From Candidatus Vecturithrix granuli (GTDB lineage: Bacteria; Moduliflexota; Moduliflexia; Moduliflexales; Moduliflexaceae): DNA of 64,000 bases. The notes beneath the pieces were generated by a model. It did not search any database. It saw only the letters and a program-made list of their open reading frames with translations, and had not been told where the DNA came from. Positions 44,091-53,601 of the stretch are shown piece after piece (the first letter of the stretch is position 1; each line of letters begins with the position of its first letter). A program made the position numbers and the translations under genes. Where the stretch lies: assembly GCA_000739535.1 (NCBI GenBank), contig DF820463.1, positions 53,517-117,516 on the forward strand, written 5' to 3'.

Positions 44091-46271
44091 TTGAATTCTA
44101 TCACTGGGCAACATGAAACACTCATGCCAAAATCTGAAACACTTGAGATCGAAGCCTATCTTCATGCGGTTTCTGAAGAAACCTTATCAGAGCTTTCCGC
44201 AGATAATTTTCTGACAGGCGAAGAAGGCGAAGAATCTCATCTTGCCATTCCGAAAGAATATCAGGCAATCCTTACCTCGTTTGAATCTCCATTGATGGAG
44301 TACATCCGGAATCTTCAAGTGAAGGTGAACCAAATCCCCAAAGAGATCTCATTTATCAGCAGCATCTATTTGCTCACCCAGGGCAGAATTATCCATCTTA
44401 TTAATCACGAACAAGGGGAACGGGTGAAACAAGAGTTCTTTGCGCTGCTCGCTCCGCTCGCCCGCAATGCTGAAAGAGAAAAAGCTCGACGCCATACCCG
44501 TGCGACCTCTGTGATTCAGCGTGAAATAGAACAAATCCTGAATCGCTGTTATCTGGTGCTTTTAACGAATTTTTCCCAAATGCAGGCGGCGATTATCCAG
44601 GGAATTATTTATGATATTGAACGCCAGGGTGTCCATCTGCCCATCCAATCTTCAACCGAAATCCCAACCATTGCCCGGCAATATCAACCGGTTGTACAAA
44701 ATCAAGCCGTGATTATTCGGAATATGTTCCGGCATTTGTTTCCCGAATATAGCCCTCCGGATAACATCCATATTTTAGAACTCTGTTTTCTGGGCTTACT
44801 CGAAGAAATTCAGCAGAATTTTGAAGAATTTCTGCAACAGGATGATCAACTGTTGCACATGCTCTCACGGGTCAAAATCGCTCAGGATGAATTGCTGAAT
44901 GTGAAAGACCCGAACTTGTGTAATATTTTGATCAAGATGGAGCGCATCCAAAACCATATTCATGATATTTATAATCAACGTTGGCGGGATGGGATTTTAA
45001 ATGATATTATTGCCACCTTTTTTTACCACGCCCGTTTCACCGCTTATCTCGAAAATAAAGGGAAAATAGCGCAAAAGCGGCGATATTTTCTCGCCAGCCT
45101 TGAACATTTACTGAATAATTATGAAGATTTCTACAATGAAACGCTTTTGCCGCAAGTTGATCTGTTAATGGAAGAATATCAACATGTTGATGCTGTAGGC
45201 TATACGTTTGTCAAACAACAGATTCGCCCTGGCCAGATGAAAAAACTCTTCCAGACCATTCTCGATGAAGATCGGTTTTCTGTGTTGAGTGATATGATTG
45301 TGACCGGCGAGTTTTCCAAAGCGATTGACCATTACAGTACGCCTCAATACCTGGAAGAACTCGAAAAAATGCGCAAAGAGCTACAGCACAAGCACCGCGA
45401 TCATGAGGAGGTGTTGCAATGGATTACTCGATTGTGGGGCACGCTGGATAGCATTCACGAGTTGCTCATCTCTGAAATCTTTCTCAAGTGGAAAGATCCA
45501 CTGTCAACCGTGCTCAATACGTACATTCAGGAACTCTACTGGTTCCATGCGTGGTTCTCGACCTATACTCTTGAAGCGTTTCGCAGTGCAAAACCCGTGT
45601 TTTTTCAGGAATTAGAACAATTTCTTGTCCCTTATAGTAAAGCGGTTGAGATGTTCTCCGGCAAAATTTTGGAACGTCTCGAAACACTAAGCCAGCAAGT
45701 GTATGCTTTTCGAGACCGGGCCGGCGATTTTAACTTGCTCTATACCGGAATTCTCTCAATTAACTTGAAAAAAGAAGAAGGTCAATTTCAGTTTGAACTT
45801 TACACACCAGCTCGTATCAAAACGCTGGGAGATAAACTGGCATCTATCCAGGAACGCTATGTGCACTCATCACAATCCCAATCTTTTTCTAATCAGAAGA
45901 AGATGCTCGACCAGGAATCCGAACAACAGAAAAGTTATCGGCTCTATACAGATGAAATTTTGAAAACAGCCAATATTCTGGCTGAAGAAAAAGATCTGCT
46001 TATGTATTGCGGCGCGAGAAAATTGTTTACAGGCCCTCATTTTGTCGAAGAAGATTTTGCCATACTGTATAGCGAAATAATCGACATTTACGAATATGCC
46101 ATCGATCGGACACAAAGGCAATCCTTTGATCCGCTTGACAGTATCCTGGAATTAAAAAGCTTACGCGAACGAGCGCAGTTTGAATTTGTGTATGAACGTT
46201 ATACTGAAATGGTCAAATATAAAGCCCTCAAAAAAGCCTGGCAATTGATGCGAAAACGCGAAATTTCCTGA
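44091..46271 (+). CDS. Large helical protein of unknown function
   Basis: A 726-residue cytosolic protein; I recognise no family. It has no signal peptide or membrane helix. The composition is rich in Gln, Glu, Leu, Ile, Tyr and Phe, and the sequence looks almost entirely alpha-helical, with several amphipathic stretches (for example LEELEKMRKELQHKHRDHEE near residue 420). An acidic N-terminal section contains SADNFLTGEEGEESH. The start at 44091 lies after GCGAAG only; MPKSETLEIE (44124) is an alternative. It stands alone between map and threonine aldolase, without clear operon partners. The coding pattern is strong over the full length. Confidence 0.8.
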   Translation: MNSITGQHETLMPKSETLEIEAYLHAVSEETLSELSADNFLTGEEGEESHLAIPKEYQAILTSFESPLMEYIRNLQVKVNQIPKEISFISSIYLLTQGRIIHLINHEQGERVKQEFFALLAPLARNAEREKARRHTRATSVIQREIEQILNRCYLVLLTNFSQMQAAIIQGIIYDIERQGVHLPIQSSTEIPTIARQYQPVVQNQAVIIRNMFRHLFPEYSPPDNIHILELCFLGLLEEIQQNFEEFLQQDDQLLHMLSRVKIAQDELLNVKDPNLCNILIKMERIQNHIHDIYNQRWRDGILNDIIATFFYHARFTAYLENKGKIAQKRRYFLASLEHLLNNYEDFYNETLLPQVDLLMEEYQHVDAVGYTFVKQQIRPGQMKKLFQTILDEDRFSVLSDMIVTGEFSKAIDHYSTPQYLEELEKMRKELQHKHRDHEEVLQWITRLWGTLDSIHELLISEIFLKWKDPLSTVLNTYIQELYWFHAWFSTYTLEAFRSAKPVFFQELEQFLVPYSKAVEMFSGKILERLETLSQQVYAFRDRAGDFNLLYTGILSINLKKEEGQFQFELYTPARIKTLGDKLASIQERYVHSSQSQSFSNQKKMLDQESEQQKSYRLYTDEILKTANILAEEKDLLMYCGARKLFTGPHFVEEDFAILYSEIIDIYEYAIDRTQRQSFDPLDSILELKSLRERAQFEFVYERYTEMVKYKALKKAWQLMRKREIS

Positions 46272-46438
46272 ATATGAGTGTTCTGACCGAACACATACAT
46301 GAAGATCATCTGATGCTGGAGTAATTATATAATTTCCTCTAACTTTTGTTTGACGAAAACCGACCTTATCAAGCACCATCCCTGAAATCTTTGTTTATGA
46401 GAAATCCTTGTAGCTATTTATAGAAACGGAGAAACAAT

Positions 46439-47461
46439 ATGAAGAAAATCATTGACTTGCGGAGTGACACGGTGACCAAACCGACTCCCGCGATGCGGAA
46501 GGCGATGGCAGAAGCTGAAGTCGGTGATGATGTGTATAGCGAAGACCCGACGGTTAATCGGCTAGAAGCCCTTGCTGCAGAGATGTTGAACACGGAAGCC
46601 TCGCTATTTGTAAGCAGCGGTACGCAGGGCAATTTGTTGGCTGTGATGAGCCATTGCGAACGTGGGGATGAATATATCGTGGGTCAGATGGCGCATACCT
46701 ATCGTTGGGAAGGCGGCGGCGCGGCGGTGCTAGGAAGTATTCAACCGCAACCGCTTGATTTTGAGCCGGATGGCACGCTCAATCTCCAAAAAATCGAACA
46801 GGCCATTAAGCCGGATAACTATCATTTTGCCCGTACGCGGCTTGTGTGCCAGGAAAACACGCACAACGGTAAAGTCTTGCCTATGGATTATTTGGAACAG
46901 GCGGCAGCCTTGACGAAACGTTTTAATCTGGGGCATCACCTTGACGGCGCGCGTGTGTTTAACGCGGCGGTGAAATTGAATATTCCGGCGAGCGACATTG
47001 CCAGATGTTTTGATACGATTATGTTCTGCCTGTCTAAAGGACTTGGTGCGCCGGTCGGTTCAATGCTGTGCGGCTCGCGCGACCTGATCGCAAAAGCACG
47101 CCGCTGGCGTAAAGTGTTGGGCGGCGGAATGCGCCAGGCCGGTATTCTGGCAGCGGCAGGGATTTTCGCGCTGAACGAACATATTGCTCGCCTGGCCGAC
47201 GACCACGCGAATGCTCAATTATTAGCGCAAGGTCTGGCTGACATTGAGGAAATATCTTATGATCAGGCTTTTGTGCAAACCAACATGGTGTTTGCGTCGG
47301 TCACGAAAGGGTCGTCTGAAGAACTTGCGACGTACCTTAAACAAAAAGGAATCCTGATTCTGCCTCGTAACCCGATTCGTCTGGTTACGCATTTAGACGT
47401 GACCGCTGAGGATATCAAGATCTTTGTGAACGAAGTGAAAACATTTTTCAGTCATAAGTAA
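46439..47461 (+). CDS. ltaE: Low-specificity threonine aldolase
   Basis: A 340-residue PLP enzyme that splits threonine/allo-threonine to glycine and acetaldehyde. IDLRSDTVTKPTPAMRKAM at the N terminus, GDDVYSEDPTVNRLE, the PLP-region HLDGARVFNAAV and the Schiff-base lysine K200 in FCLSKGLGAPVGSML are canonical. GGGMRQAGILAAAG follows as expected. CGGAG lies upstream of the ATG. It may be co-transcribed with the DUF434 gene, but a strong palindrome lies between them. Confidence 0.95.
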   Translation: MKKIIDLRSDTVTKPTPAMRKAMAEAEVGDDVYSEDPTVNRLEALAAEMLNTEASLFVSSGTQGNLLAVMSHCERGDEYIVGQMAHTYRWEGGGAAVLGSIQPQPLDFEPDGTLNLQKIEQAIKPDNYHFARTRLVCQENTHNGKVLPMDYLEQAAALTKRFNLGHHLDGARVFNAAVKLNIPASDIARCFDTIMFCLSKGLGAPVGSMLCGSRDLIAKARRWRKVLGGGMRQAGILAAAGIFALNEHIARLADDHANAQLLAQGLADIEEISYDQAFVQTNMVFASVTKGSSEELATYLKQKGILILPRNPIRLVTHLDVTAEDIKIFVNEVKTFFSHK

Positions 47462-47471
47462 TTTATGCAGA

Positions 47472-47520
47472 GGAGTGCGAAAGCTCTGCTTTCGCTGCAA
47501 AAGCAGAGCTTTTGCACTCC
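47472..47520. repeat. Palindromic repeat, family A (copy 1)
   Basis: GGAGTGCGAAAGCTCTGCTT and AAGCAGAGCTTTTGCACTCC are near-perfect inverted arms. It lies directly after the ltaE stop and before the next ribosome binding site. Close relatives are at 57114, 58042 and 63927; a shortened form is in the terminator at 10506. Confidence 0.8.
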
Positions 47521-47535
47521 AGAAGGAAATTCCTC

Positions 47536-48258
47536 ATGCCCGATACTCGCCAGCATCGAGGAGCGCACCCGGAAGACCAGCGGTTGTTTGCGCCTTCGCA
47601 ACTGCCACGACTTCGAACCGCCGTGTTTGAATTCTCTTGGCTGCTGACGCGGGGCTATGCTGCCGTATCAGCCTTGAAGCTGGTCGGGGATCGTCACAAA
47701 CTCAACAAACGCCAGCGGGTTGCGCTTTCGCGAGCCGGGTGTTCGGATCAGGAGTACGAACATCGTCAAGCGACATGTCTGCCGGTGCAGCAGATTCGTG
47801 ACCAGGAGGTGCTGATTGACGGGTTTAATCTGTTGATCACTATCGAAGCCGCACTGTCAGGTGGGATAGTGCTGTGGTGCCGCGATGGATGTCTGCGCGA
47901 TCTTTCCAGTGTCCACGGTTCTTACCGGACAGTCACCGAAACACAGCAGGCGTTTGAACTGATCGGAGCAGTTCTTTGTAACCTGAAACCCCAATCAGTC
48001 ACCTGGTTATTTGACGCGCCGATCTCCAACAGCGGGCGTTTAGCGCAGCGTATTCGAACCGAAGCCGCCGCTCACGGCTGGCCCTGGAACGCAGAAGTCG
48101 TCTTGAATCCGGATACCGCGTTGATTGCCTCAGAACAGATTGCGATCAGTTCCGATTCTCATATTCTCGACGGAGCGATGCGCTGGGTAAACTTCAGCGC
48201 CTATTTGCTCACCTCCTGCCTGCCTGACGCCTGGGTCATTGATCTAAAAAATCTGTAA
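47536..48258 (+). CDS. DUF434 domain protein
   Basis: A 240-residue protein. The N-terminal third (RLRTAVFEFSWLLTRGYAAVSALKLVGDRHKLNKRQR, in parts) and ALSRAGCSDQEYEHR match DUF434 proteins, which are common in archaea and scattered in bacteria. The C-terminal domain (from about residue 70, VLIDGFNLLITIEAALSGG) resembles a nucleic-acid or nuclease-like fold with an acidic IDGFN motif and conserved CRDGCLRDLSSVHGSYR. AAGGAA lies 7 bases upstream of the chosen ATG. Function is unknown; the IDGFN motif is similar to NYN/PIN-type nucleases, but that link is only suggestive. Confidence 0.75.
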   Translation: MPDTRQHRGAHPEDQRLFAPSQLPRLRTAVFEFSWLLTRGYAAVSALKLVGDRHKLNKRQRVALSRAGCSDQEYEHRQATCLPVQQIRDQEVLIDGFNLLITIEAALSGGIVLWCRDGCLRDLSSVHGSYRTVTETQQAFELIGAVLCNLKPQSVTWLFDAPISNSGRLAQRIRTEAAAHGWPWNAEVVLNPDTALIASEQIAISSDSHILDGAMRWVNFSAYLLTSCLPDAWVIDLKNL

Positions 48259-48278
48259 GAACCGTCTCCTTACAGTCC

Positions 48279-48968
48279 TTATTGTCCCCATTGCCGAACT
48301 TTCCAGAGCATGCGCTGCAGCAGCATCATGACTCTATACAGGAAGGTCTGCGGCGTAGCAGGATCATGCACGTGCATGTCAAAAGAGGGTAAAGGAAAAT
48401 GTTCTCCTCCTCGCAAATGCGAATAGCTCTTTTGAGGAAGAATTGGCTCAATATTCAAATCCCTTCGAAATTCAATTTCTACGCCAAATTCAAACACGAC
48501 GGATTTCAAATATTTGATGGCAAAATCTAACGTAAACCCTTGCTGTTCAAGCTCCTGTTGTACTTGCGGAAGAACCACATAATTAATCTCCTTCAAGAGC
48601 CAGCGCCCTTGCAAAAAATCGAGAAAAGTATCGCGATCGTTATAACAGAATCTCAACCAGATTTCTTCCGTTAGAAAGGCTTTATGTCCATAGAAAAATG
48701 CACTATTACTAAAACCATAGGGCGTCCAGATCTCTATTTTCGCGTGATCGCAGCATACGCGTGCGATTTCTTTGAAAAGATGATAAGGTGTATCAATATG
48801 CTCCAAAAAATGGGAGGAATAGACATATTCGACACTCTCGTCTTCAAAGGGGAAGCGTTCACGAGTGACATCAAGGACGTAATCCACGCCTGGACTTTGG
48901 ACATAATCAATTCCTATACATCCATCTTTTTTCTTACTTCCGCAACCGATATCTATTTTTAATCCCAT
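48279..48968 (-). CDS. SAM-dependent class I methyltransferase
   Basis: A 229-residue Rossmann-fold enzyme. The SAM-binding motif I is LKIDIGCGSKKKDGCIGIDY (3-22); motif II-like DVTRERFPFEDESVEYVYSS and SSHFLEHIDTPYHLFKEIARV follow, typical of Methyltransf_11 members. The substrate is unknown. It follows the giant glycosyltransferase gene on the same strand by 73 bases, which suggests modification of a cell-surface glycan or lipid. Confidence 0.85.
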   Translation of the reverse strand: MGLKIDIGCGSKKKDGCIGIDYVQSPGVDYVLDVTRERFPFEDESVEYVYSSHFLEHIDTPYHLFKEIARVCCDHAKIEIWTPYGFSNSAFFYGHKAFLTEEIWLRFCYNDRDTFLDFLQGRWLLKEINYVVLPQVQQELEQQGFTLDFAIKYLKSVVFEFGVEIEFRRDLNIEPILPQKSYSHLRGGEHFPLPSFDMHVHDPATPQTFLYRVMMLLQRMLWKVRQWGQ

Positions 48969-49041
48969 TATGTTTACCTCAAATATTCTTTGCGAACTTA
49001 GCGGCTTTGCGAGAGAAGGATGTGTTTCCGATAAGCTCTCT

Positions 49042-52000
49042 TTAAAATTGGTTTCTTACGCGATAAATTACGACGCCTCCTGCTTGAAATACCTGTTCAA
49101 AATATTGCGGAACGTTTGCAAATTTTTGAAGCTGTTCCTCGGAAAAATCACGACGTTCGGTAAAGCCGATGTAAATGTATTGCACCTGATAGGCGCGGAG
49201 AAGTTGCAGCGTACGCTGGATATTCGGATTGGTATAAATTTCGCGACTATCCTGTTCGCGCTGATGGGTGCGATGCCAATGCTCGCGCTGGTCTGCATGA
49301 CTTTTCCAGCCCAGCACGGTCGGTAAGCCGGTGTTGGCCGAAATACGGGCATATTCGTATAAATAATCAGGACCTGTGGCTTCAAGTACAACCGGCGTTC
49401 CGGCGACATGGGTTTGCAGCCAGCGTATCGCCAGATATTCGTCCGGCCTGGTTGCGTTGAGATACGCTAACCCATCCAAAGTAGGCGCAATATAAGTGCG
49501 ATAATAGACATCTTGCTGATGACGGCGGGCGTAAATACTCATTACCGGAAAGACGGCAGCGCAGGCCAGGAGCAATCCTCCTACAGCCAGCCACGTAATT
49601 TTCAAAATTCCTCTCCTGGGAGGGGACAAGGGTGGGTAACTTCCCCAACGAATTACACGCTGTTTGAAACCAGGCATGATGCGGCTGACGCTGTATGCAG
49701 CCACGATGGAAAACAAAAACCAGACCGGGATATAAAATTTAAAGATGGTGTTCATGCGCTTGTAATCGCCGGTGTAAAAGGTGATCGCGCGATTGAAGAA
49801 GGGGAGCAGATAAGTTTCCTGGCCGCCTTGCAGGAAATCACGTACAAAGATGATTTCACATCCAGCGACAATCAGGCAAGCATAGCTCAGGCAAACCCAG
49901 ATAAAAAGTTGTTGCGGACATCTATAGGCGTCCGGAACTGCGCGGCTGTGATCTTGCAGCAACACAAAACTTCCAAAAACAAGCGTGAAAACCGCGAACA
50001 GCAGGGTAGCATAATTGACATGCAATATCCTGAAGGCGCTGACATACAGTATGATTGCCGCGCTGAGCAAAAAGATGAAGATACGCCAGAAATGATGATA
50101 GAATTGGTATTGGCGGTTTCTGAAAAACAGATAGGAAAAAATAAAAAACAGAAACACCCCGAAAATCGTCAGAAAATCGGAAAGCCGTGTGGTTGATGCT
50201 CCGACCAGCCCCAGCCCCATTCCGCTGCGGGAAAAGCCGACATAGAAAGGCAGATACACCAACAGACTTCCGGGGAGAATGATTCCCAAAACATATCCTA
50301 AGGGTTGGAACGCTGATTTCCATGGCCTATGCTGACGATAACGGTTTTGCCAGCAATTGATGAGGGCGATCAAGAGCAAAAAAATCAAACCAGTGGGATA
50401 ATCCCAACTGCTAATCACGCCAAGCGTGCCGATCAGCAAAATTGTCAGTCCTGCTTCGACAAAATGGGCAAGAGGAGGCTCGGGAAAGGTATGGGCATGT
50501 TCGCCTTTGGCAAACAAAAGATGTAATCCGACCAGAAACGCCGCGATCAAGAACGGCATGTTGAGCAAATGCGCGTGCAGATCCACAAAAATAAATGTCC
50601 AGAACGGGAATTCATGTACGGTGTAGGGAATCACTTCATGCGCCGGACGGAAGAACCGGTAAACATGTTCTTTTTTACGCAGCCAATCAATGAGTAGAAA
50701 AAATCCGTCAAGATTGCCGAGTATGCAAGCAAAAATTGCGCCAATAGTTCCATACAAATATCGTTGAGTCAAATTATAGAGGATACTGAAAACTAATACG
50801 ATGACCAGAGCCGGCCAGAGAGCAAAGGCCAGATTATAGGAAAATTGCGGCAGAACGCCGGTCAATTTCGTCAGGGTAGCAACCAAAAAGTGGCCAAAAT
50901 AGTAGTAATTCAACGGAAAACCCGACATCCAGGGGTCTGGCGGCGGGAGCGTTTCAGCACGGGTTAAGACGGTTAAAAAGGAAAAATCCATGGAGCTTTC
51001 ACTCCAAAAAATATCCGGATTATAGGCGCGAAAGATCACAAAGGCTTCAAAGGCGAGCAAAAATACGATTTCATAGATCAGAAAAATTCGTCCTTTCCCC
51101 TGCAAGAGTTCTGTAAAAAATGAGCGGAATCGAGAGACGATCATGAATGCGCTGAGTAAGACAATGCCAATCACCATCACAATTGCCATACGGTTATACG
51201 GAAACAGTCCCAGATTGACGCCTAACCAGACCAGATAGGCTGGCAGAAGCAAGCCTGCAATTTTCGACACCCCATACCCCACATCCGGCAAACTGCGGAA
51301 CGCCAGGGTTGTGAAAGGTAACGCCAGTAATGCCAGGAATTCCACCACGAGCACCCACAGAACAAACATCAGATATTCCGACCATTTTCCCTCCTGAGAT
51401 GGGGCAAGGGTCGGGTCAAGAAACACAGCCTGCGTTTCTTGCCTCGGAAAGGTTAACATGCGTTCAAGCTGCGGACCGACAACCTCAACGGGCGGAGCGC
51501 TCAGAATCAGTGCATACAGATCATCCGCGGAAATCTGCTGCGTTTTGCGAAAAAGGATGGTTTTAGGGTGATCATATACGGAAAAACTTTCGTCCGCTAA
51601 ATCGTCGTTGAATGTGATTCCCAACAACGACGGATACGAGGTAAACGGTTCGACCGGCGTAAACCCTAAGACTCCATCAAACAGCAGTTTATAATAATTC
51701 GCGGTCAGCGGAAATTGTTTCGTTACACGCAGAATTGACCCATAGAGCCGCCGGGTCGCCATGACAATCACATCGGTTTCGCTTAATTGTTGGGCAATGG
51801 TTCTGATTTTGGCATCTGAATCCGACGTATAAACGTCGAGTTCTAATATGCGGTATTCAGCGGGATGTTTCCCGGCAACAGAGACAAGCGGGGCAAACTC
51901 CCACAGTTCTGTCAGCAGGGTTTTGCCGGATTCTATGTGATTATAAATCCAGCGTGAAGCCTGGACACGCGGATCTTCGCGTTGATAAATTGAGACAAAA

Positions 52001-53196
52001 GCTGCGGAATAGAAGGCAGAAAACCCAAGAACTCCGATAAGAACAAATGCAACTCCTATTTTCCATGAGGGAAAGCGTTGTAATAGATCATCAATAAAGA
52101 TGGCTGCAAGCAAACAGAGAAACGGGATAAGCGGAAGCATATAGCGCAGGAATTTGACATGAAACCCGCCGACAAGCCAGAACACAGGAAGCGTCCAGGC
52201 AAAGAGCAGAACAATCGCCTGCCAACGACAGGGAAGAGCGTACGAGCGATGAAACGTCAGTCCCTTGATAACCCTGATTAACATGCTTATTGTTCCGAGA
52301 ATCGTGAGGACGCCCAGAGGAAGCCCCATTGAATATAGGATCAAGTGTTTGATCGGATACCAGTAAGGCGCGGTATGATCATATTGCAGAATGTATGGCG
52401 GACGCCACCGCCCCTGCACCATATTGCTCTGTTCCTGAATTTGCCGCCAGAATTCCCGAAAATCCAACAACGCGTAAGGCTGACAAAGCAGAAAAACCAG
52501 TCCCGATGCCAGCAGAGCTGCTATAAACATCCCCCATAAAAACAAGGCAGAGCGTTCTGAAGTCCGTCCCTTTCTTGCAGATGGATTCCGGTCGAGAAGC
52601 GTAAACAAATGGCTCACGAAAAAAACACCGAACAACGGCAGCGCGCTGATTTTCGTGGCAAGCGCCAGGCCGATGCACACGCCGCTCAGGAGGTAATCGC
52701 GTAACAGATGCCGTCCTTCAGGCAGAGAAATCAAAAAGTAGAAGGCTGTGACAACAAAGAAGGTCAGCATCACATCAACAGTCAGGAAATGGGAAAGTTG
52801 GATGTGCAACACTGTCAACGCAAGAAACGCAGCGCTCAAACCCCCAACGCGCTCAGAAAATCCTCGTTTCCCAAGCAAATACAGCAGCAGAATCGTCAGT
52901 GAACCGAATAAGGCCGAAACTACCCGTCCAACCAGAAAAAAATTGATGTATGGCGGTTTTCCAAGCCAGGCTGCCACCGTTTGGGAAGCAACATGAACGA
53001 TTTTGAGGAGATAAATCGGCAGCGATCCGTAGGCGAAAAATTTGGGGTTCAGATTGTTCCACGAAATATCATTCACAGCATATAACAAACGAGTTTCATC
53101 GGGGTGAAAAATGTGCGGCAAAGCCCAATCAATACCATACCAGCGCAGCCAGATACCAACAACCAGCACTATCACAAGAGCAGCAGAGCGTTTCAT
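49042..53196 (-). CDS. Giant membrane protein: PMT/ArnT-like glycosyltransferase fused to a DUF2298 (YYY) domain
   Basis: A 1384-residue protein with more than 20 hydrophobic segments. The first half (about 1-560) looks like a GT39/GT83 mannosyl- or arabinosyl-transferase: WYGIDWALPHIFHPDETRLL with the catalytic-type D-E pair, HFLTVDVMLTFFVVTAFYF and GLALATKISALPLF. The second half (about 600-1384) carries the DUF2298/YYY signature DPWMSGFPLNYYYFGHFLVA, then NLDGFF and PYTVHEFPFWTFIFVDLHAH. Such enzymes use polyprenyl-phosphate sugars to glycosylate lipids or proteins on the outer face of the membrane. Family halves also occur as separate genes. The acceptor is unknown; the PEP-CTERM export pathway is a possible client, by inference. 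Confidence 0.82.
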   Translation of the reverse strand: MKRSAALVIVLVVGIWLRWYGIDWALPHIFHPDETRLLYAVNDISWNNLNPKFFAYGSLPIYLLKIVHVASQTVAAWLGKPPYINFFLVGRVVSALFGSLTILLLYLLGKRGFSERVGGLSAAFLALTVLHIQLSHFLTVDVMLTFFVVTAFYFLISLPEGRHLLRDYLLSGVCIGLALATKISALPLFGVFFVSHLFTLLDRNPSARKGRTSERSALFLWGMFIAALLASGLVFLLCQPYALLDFREFWRQIQEQSNMVQGRWRPPYILQYDHTAPYWYPIKHLILYSMGLPLGVLTILGTISMLIRVIKGLTFHRSYALPCRWQAIVLLFAWTLPVFWLVGGFHVKFLRYMLPLIPFLCLLAAIFIDDLLQRFPSWKIGVAFVLIGVLGFSAFYSAAFVSIYQREDPRVQASRWIYNHIESGKTLLTELWEFAPLVSVAGKHPAEYRILELDVYTSDSDAKIRTIAQQLSETDVIVMATRRLYGSILRVTKQFPLTANYYKLLFDGVLGFTPVEPFTSYPSLLGITFNDDLADESFSVYDHPKTILFRKTQQISADDLYALILSAPPVEVVGPQLERMLTFPRQETQAVFLDPTLAPSQEGKWSEYLMFVLWVLVVEFLALLALPFTTLAFRSLPDVGYGVSKIAGLLLPAYLVWLGVNLGLFPYNRMAIVMVIGIVLLSAFMIVSRFRSFFTELLQGKGRIFLIYEIVFLLAFEAFVIFRAYNPDIFWSESSMDFSFLTVLTRAETLPPPDPWMSGFPLNYYYFGHFLVATLTKLTGVLPQFSYNLAFALWPALVIVLVFSILYNLTQRYLYGTIGAIFACILGNLDGFFLLIDWLRKKEHVYRFFRPAHEVIPYTVHEFPFWTFIFVDLHAHLLNMPFLIAAFLVGLHLLFAKGEHAHTFPEPPLAHFVEAGLTILLIGTLGVISSWDYPTGLIFLLLIALINCWQNRYRQHRPWKSAFQPLGYVLGIILPGSLLVYLPFYVGFSRSGMGLGLVGASTTRLSDFLTIFGVFLFFIFSYLFFRNRQYQFYHHFWRIFIFLLSAAIILYVSAFRILHVNYATLLFAVFTLVFGSFVLLQDHSRAVPDAYRCPQQLFIWVCLSYACLIVAGCEIIFVRDFLQGGQETYLLPFFNRAITFYTGDYKRMNTIFKFYIPVWFLFSIVAAYSVSRIMPGFKQRVIRWGSYPPLSPPRRGILKITWLAVGGLLLACAAVFPVMSIYARRHQQDVYYRTYIAPTLDGLAYLNATRPDEYLAIRWLQTHVAGTPVVLEATGPDYLYEYARISANTGLPTVLGWKSHADQREHWHRTHQREQDSREIYTNPNIQRTLQLLRAYQVQYIYIGFTERRDFSEEQLQKFANVPQYFEQVFQAGGVVIYRVRNQF

Positions 53197-53306
53197 AGTC
53201 GTTCCTTCTTATCGAAGTTCAATCCTGTCTGAATGAGTGAAGTACGAACAAAAATCGTGAAAGGGAACTTTGACGCAAAAAGGGAAATGTAAGCAAGAAA
53301 ATTTTT

Positions 53307-53349
53307 ATGGAAAAAACTGAGTTTCTTCGAGAAACCCGGTTTTTTCCAT
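53307..53349. repeat. Palindromic repeat, family C (copy 4)
   Basis: ATGGAAAAAACTGAGTTTCT and AGAAACCCGGTTTTTTCCAT form a long stem with a TCG loop and few mismatches. It lies upstream of the second PheRS operon promoter and may end transcription coming from either side. Confidence 0.7.
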
Positions 53350-53358
53350 AAAATCTTC

Positions 53359-53386
53359 TTGACGAAAACTCGCTTGTGTATATTTT
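53359..53386 (+). promoter_or_regulatory. Putative promoter of the archaeal-type PheRS operon
   Basis: TTGACG (53359-53364) and TATTTT (53381-53386) are 16 bases apart and would start transcription near 53393, about 50 bases before the leader peptide start. A promoter of the same style, TTGACG with TATTTC, precedes the hydrolase gene at 60074. Confidence 0.5.
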
Positions 53387-53444
53387 AGACGTATCTAATA
53401 AGTGAGTTTGAAGATAAGCTGAGAGGATAAAAAAAGAGAACAAT

Positions 53445-53534
53445 ATGGCGCAATCCACAGGGCAACATCATCGCTTTTTTAGCTTTTACTTTAGCGGCGA
53501 TGGCGACGTTTGCCCTGAGCCTGGGAGTGCCTGA
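53445..53534 (+). CDS. Phe-rich leader peptide of the archaeal-type PheRS operon
   Basis: A 29-codon frame with an AGAGAA Shine-Dalgarno-like sequence 5 bases upstream. Its middle reads HHRFFSFYFSG: codons 11, 12, 14 and 16 are TTT (Phe), with Tyr at 15. This is the pattern of the enterobacterial pheL and pheM leader peptides. The peptide ends at 53534, just before the terminator arms. ACGTTTGCCC (53506-53515), inside the peptide gene and downstream of the Phe codons, is perfectly complementary to GGGCAAACGT (53565-53574) in the first terminator, and GGGCAA (53460-53465) can pair with TTGCCC of the same segment. A ribosome stalled at the Phe codons would leave 53506-53515 free to form the antiterminator. 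Confidence 0.85.
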   Translation: MAQSTGQHHRFFSFYFSGDGDVCPEPGSA

Positions 53535-53555
53535 TTCTCAATAACTCCGATTAGT

Positions 53556-53591
53556 AAAAGCCATGGGCAAACGTGAAGCCCATGGCTTTTT
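53556..53591 (+). terminator. Attenuator terminator 1 of the PheRS leader
   Basis: AAAAGCCATGGGC (53556-53568) and GCCCATGGCTTTT (53578-53590) are a perfect 13-bp stem around AAACGTGAA, ending in a U-run. The 3' half of the left arm plus the loop (53565-53574) is the antiterminator partner of the leader peptide coding region. Confidence 0.88.
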
Positions 53592-53601
53592 GTGTTTTCA
53601 G

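Noticed and set aside
49513..50196. 227-codon plus-strand frame
   Set aside because: Lies opposite the membrane glycosyltransferase; composition (Lys/Gln/Asp-rich) is what the complement of hydrophobic codons gives.
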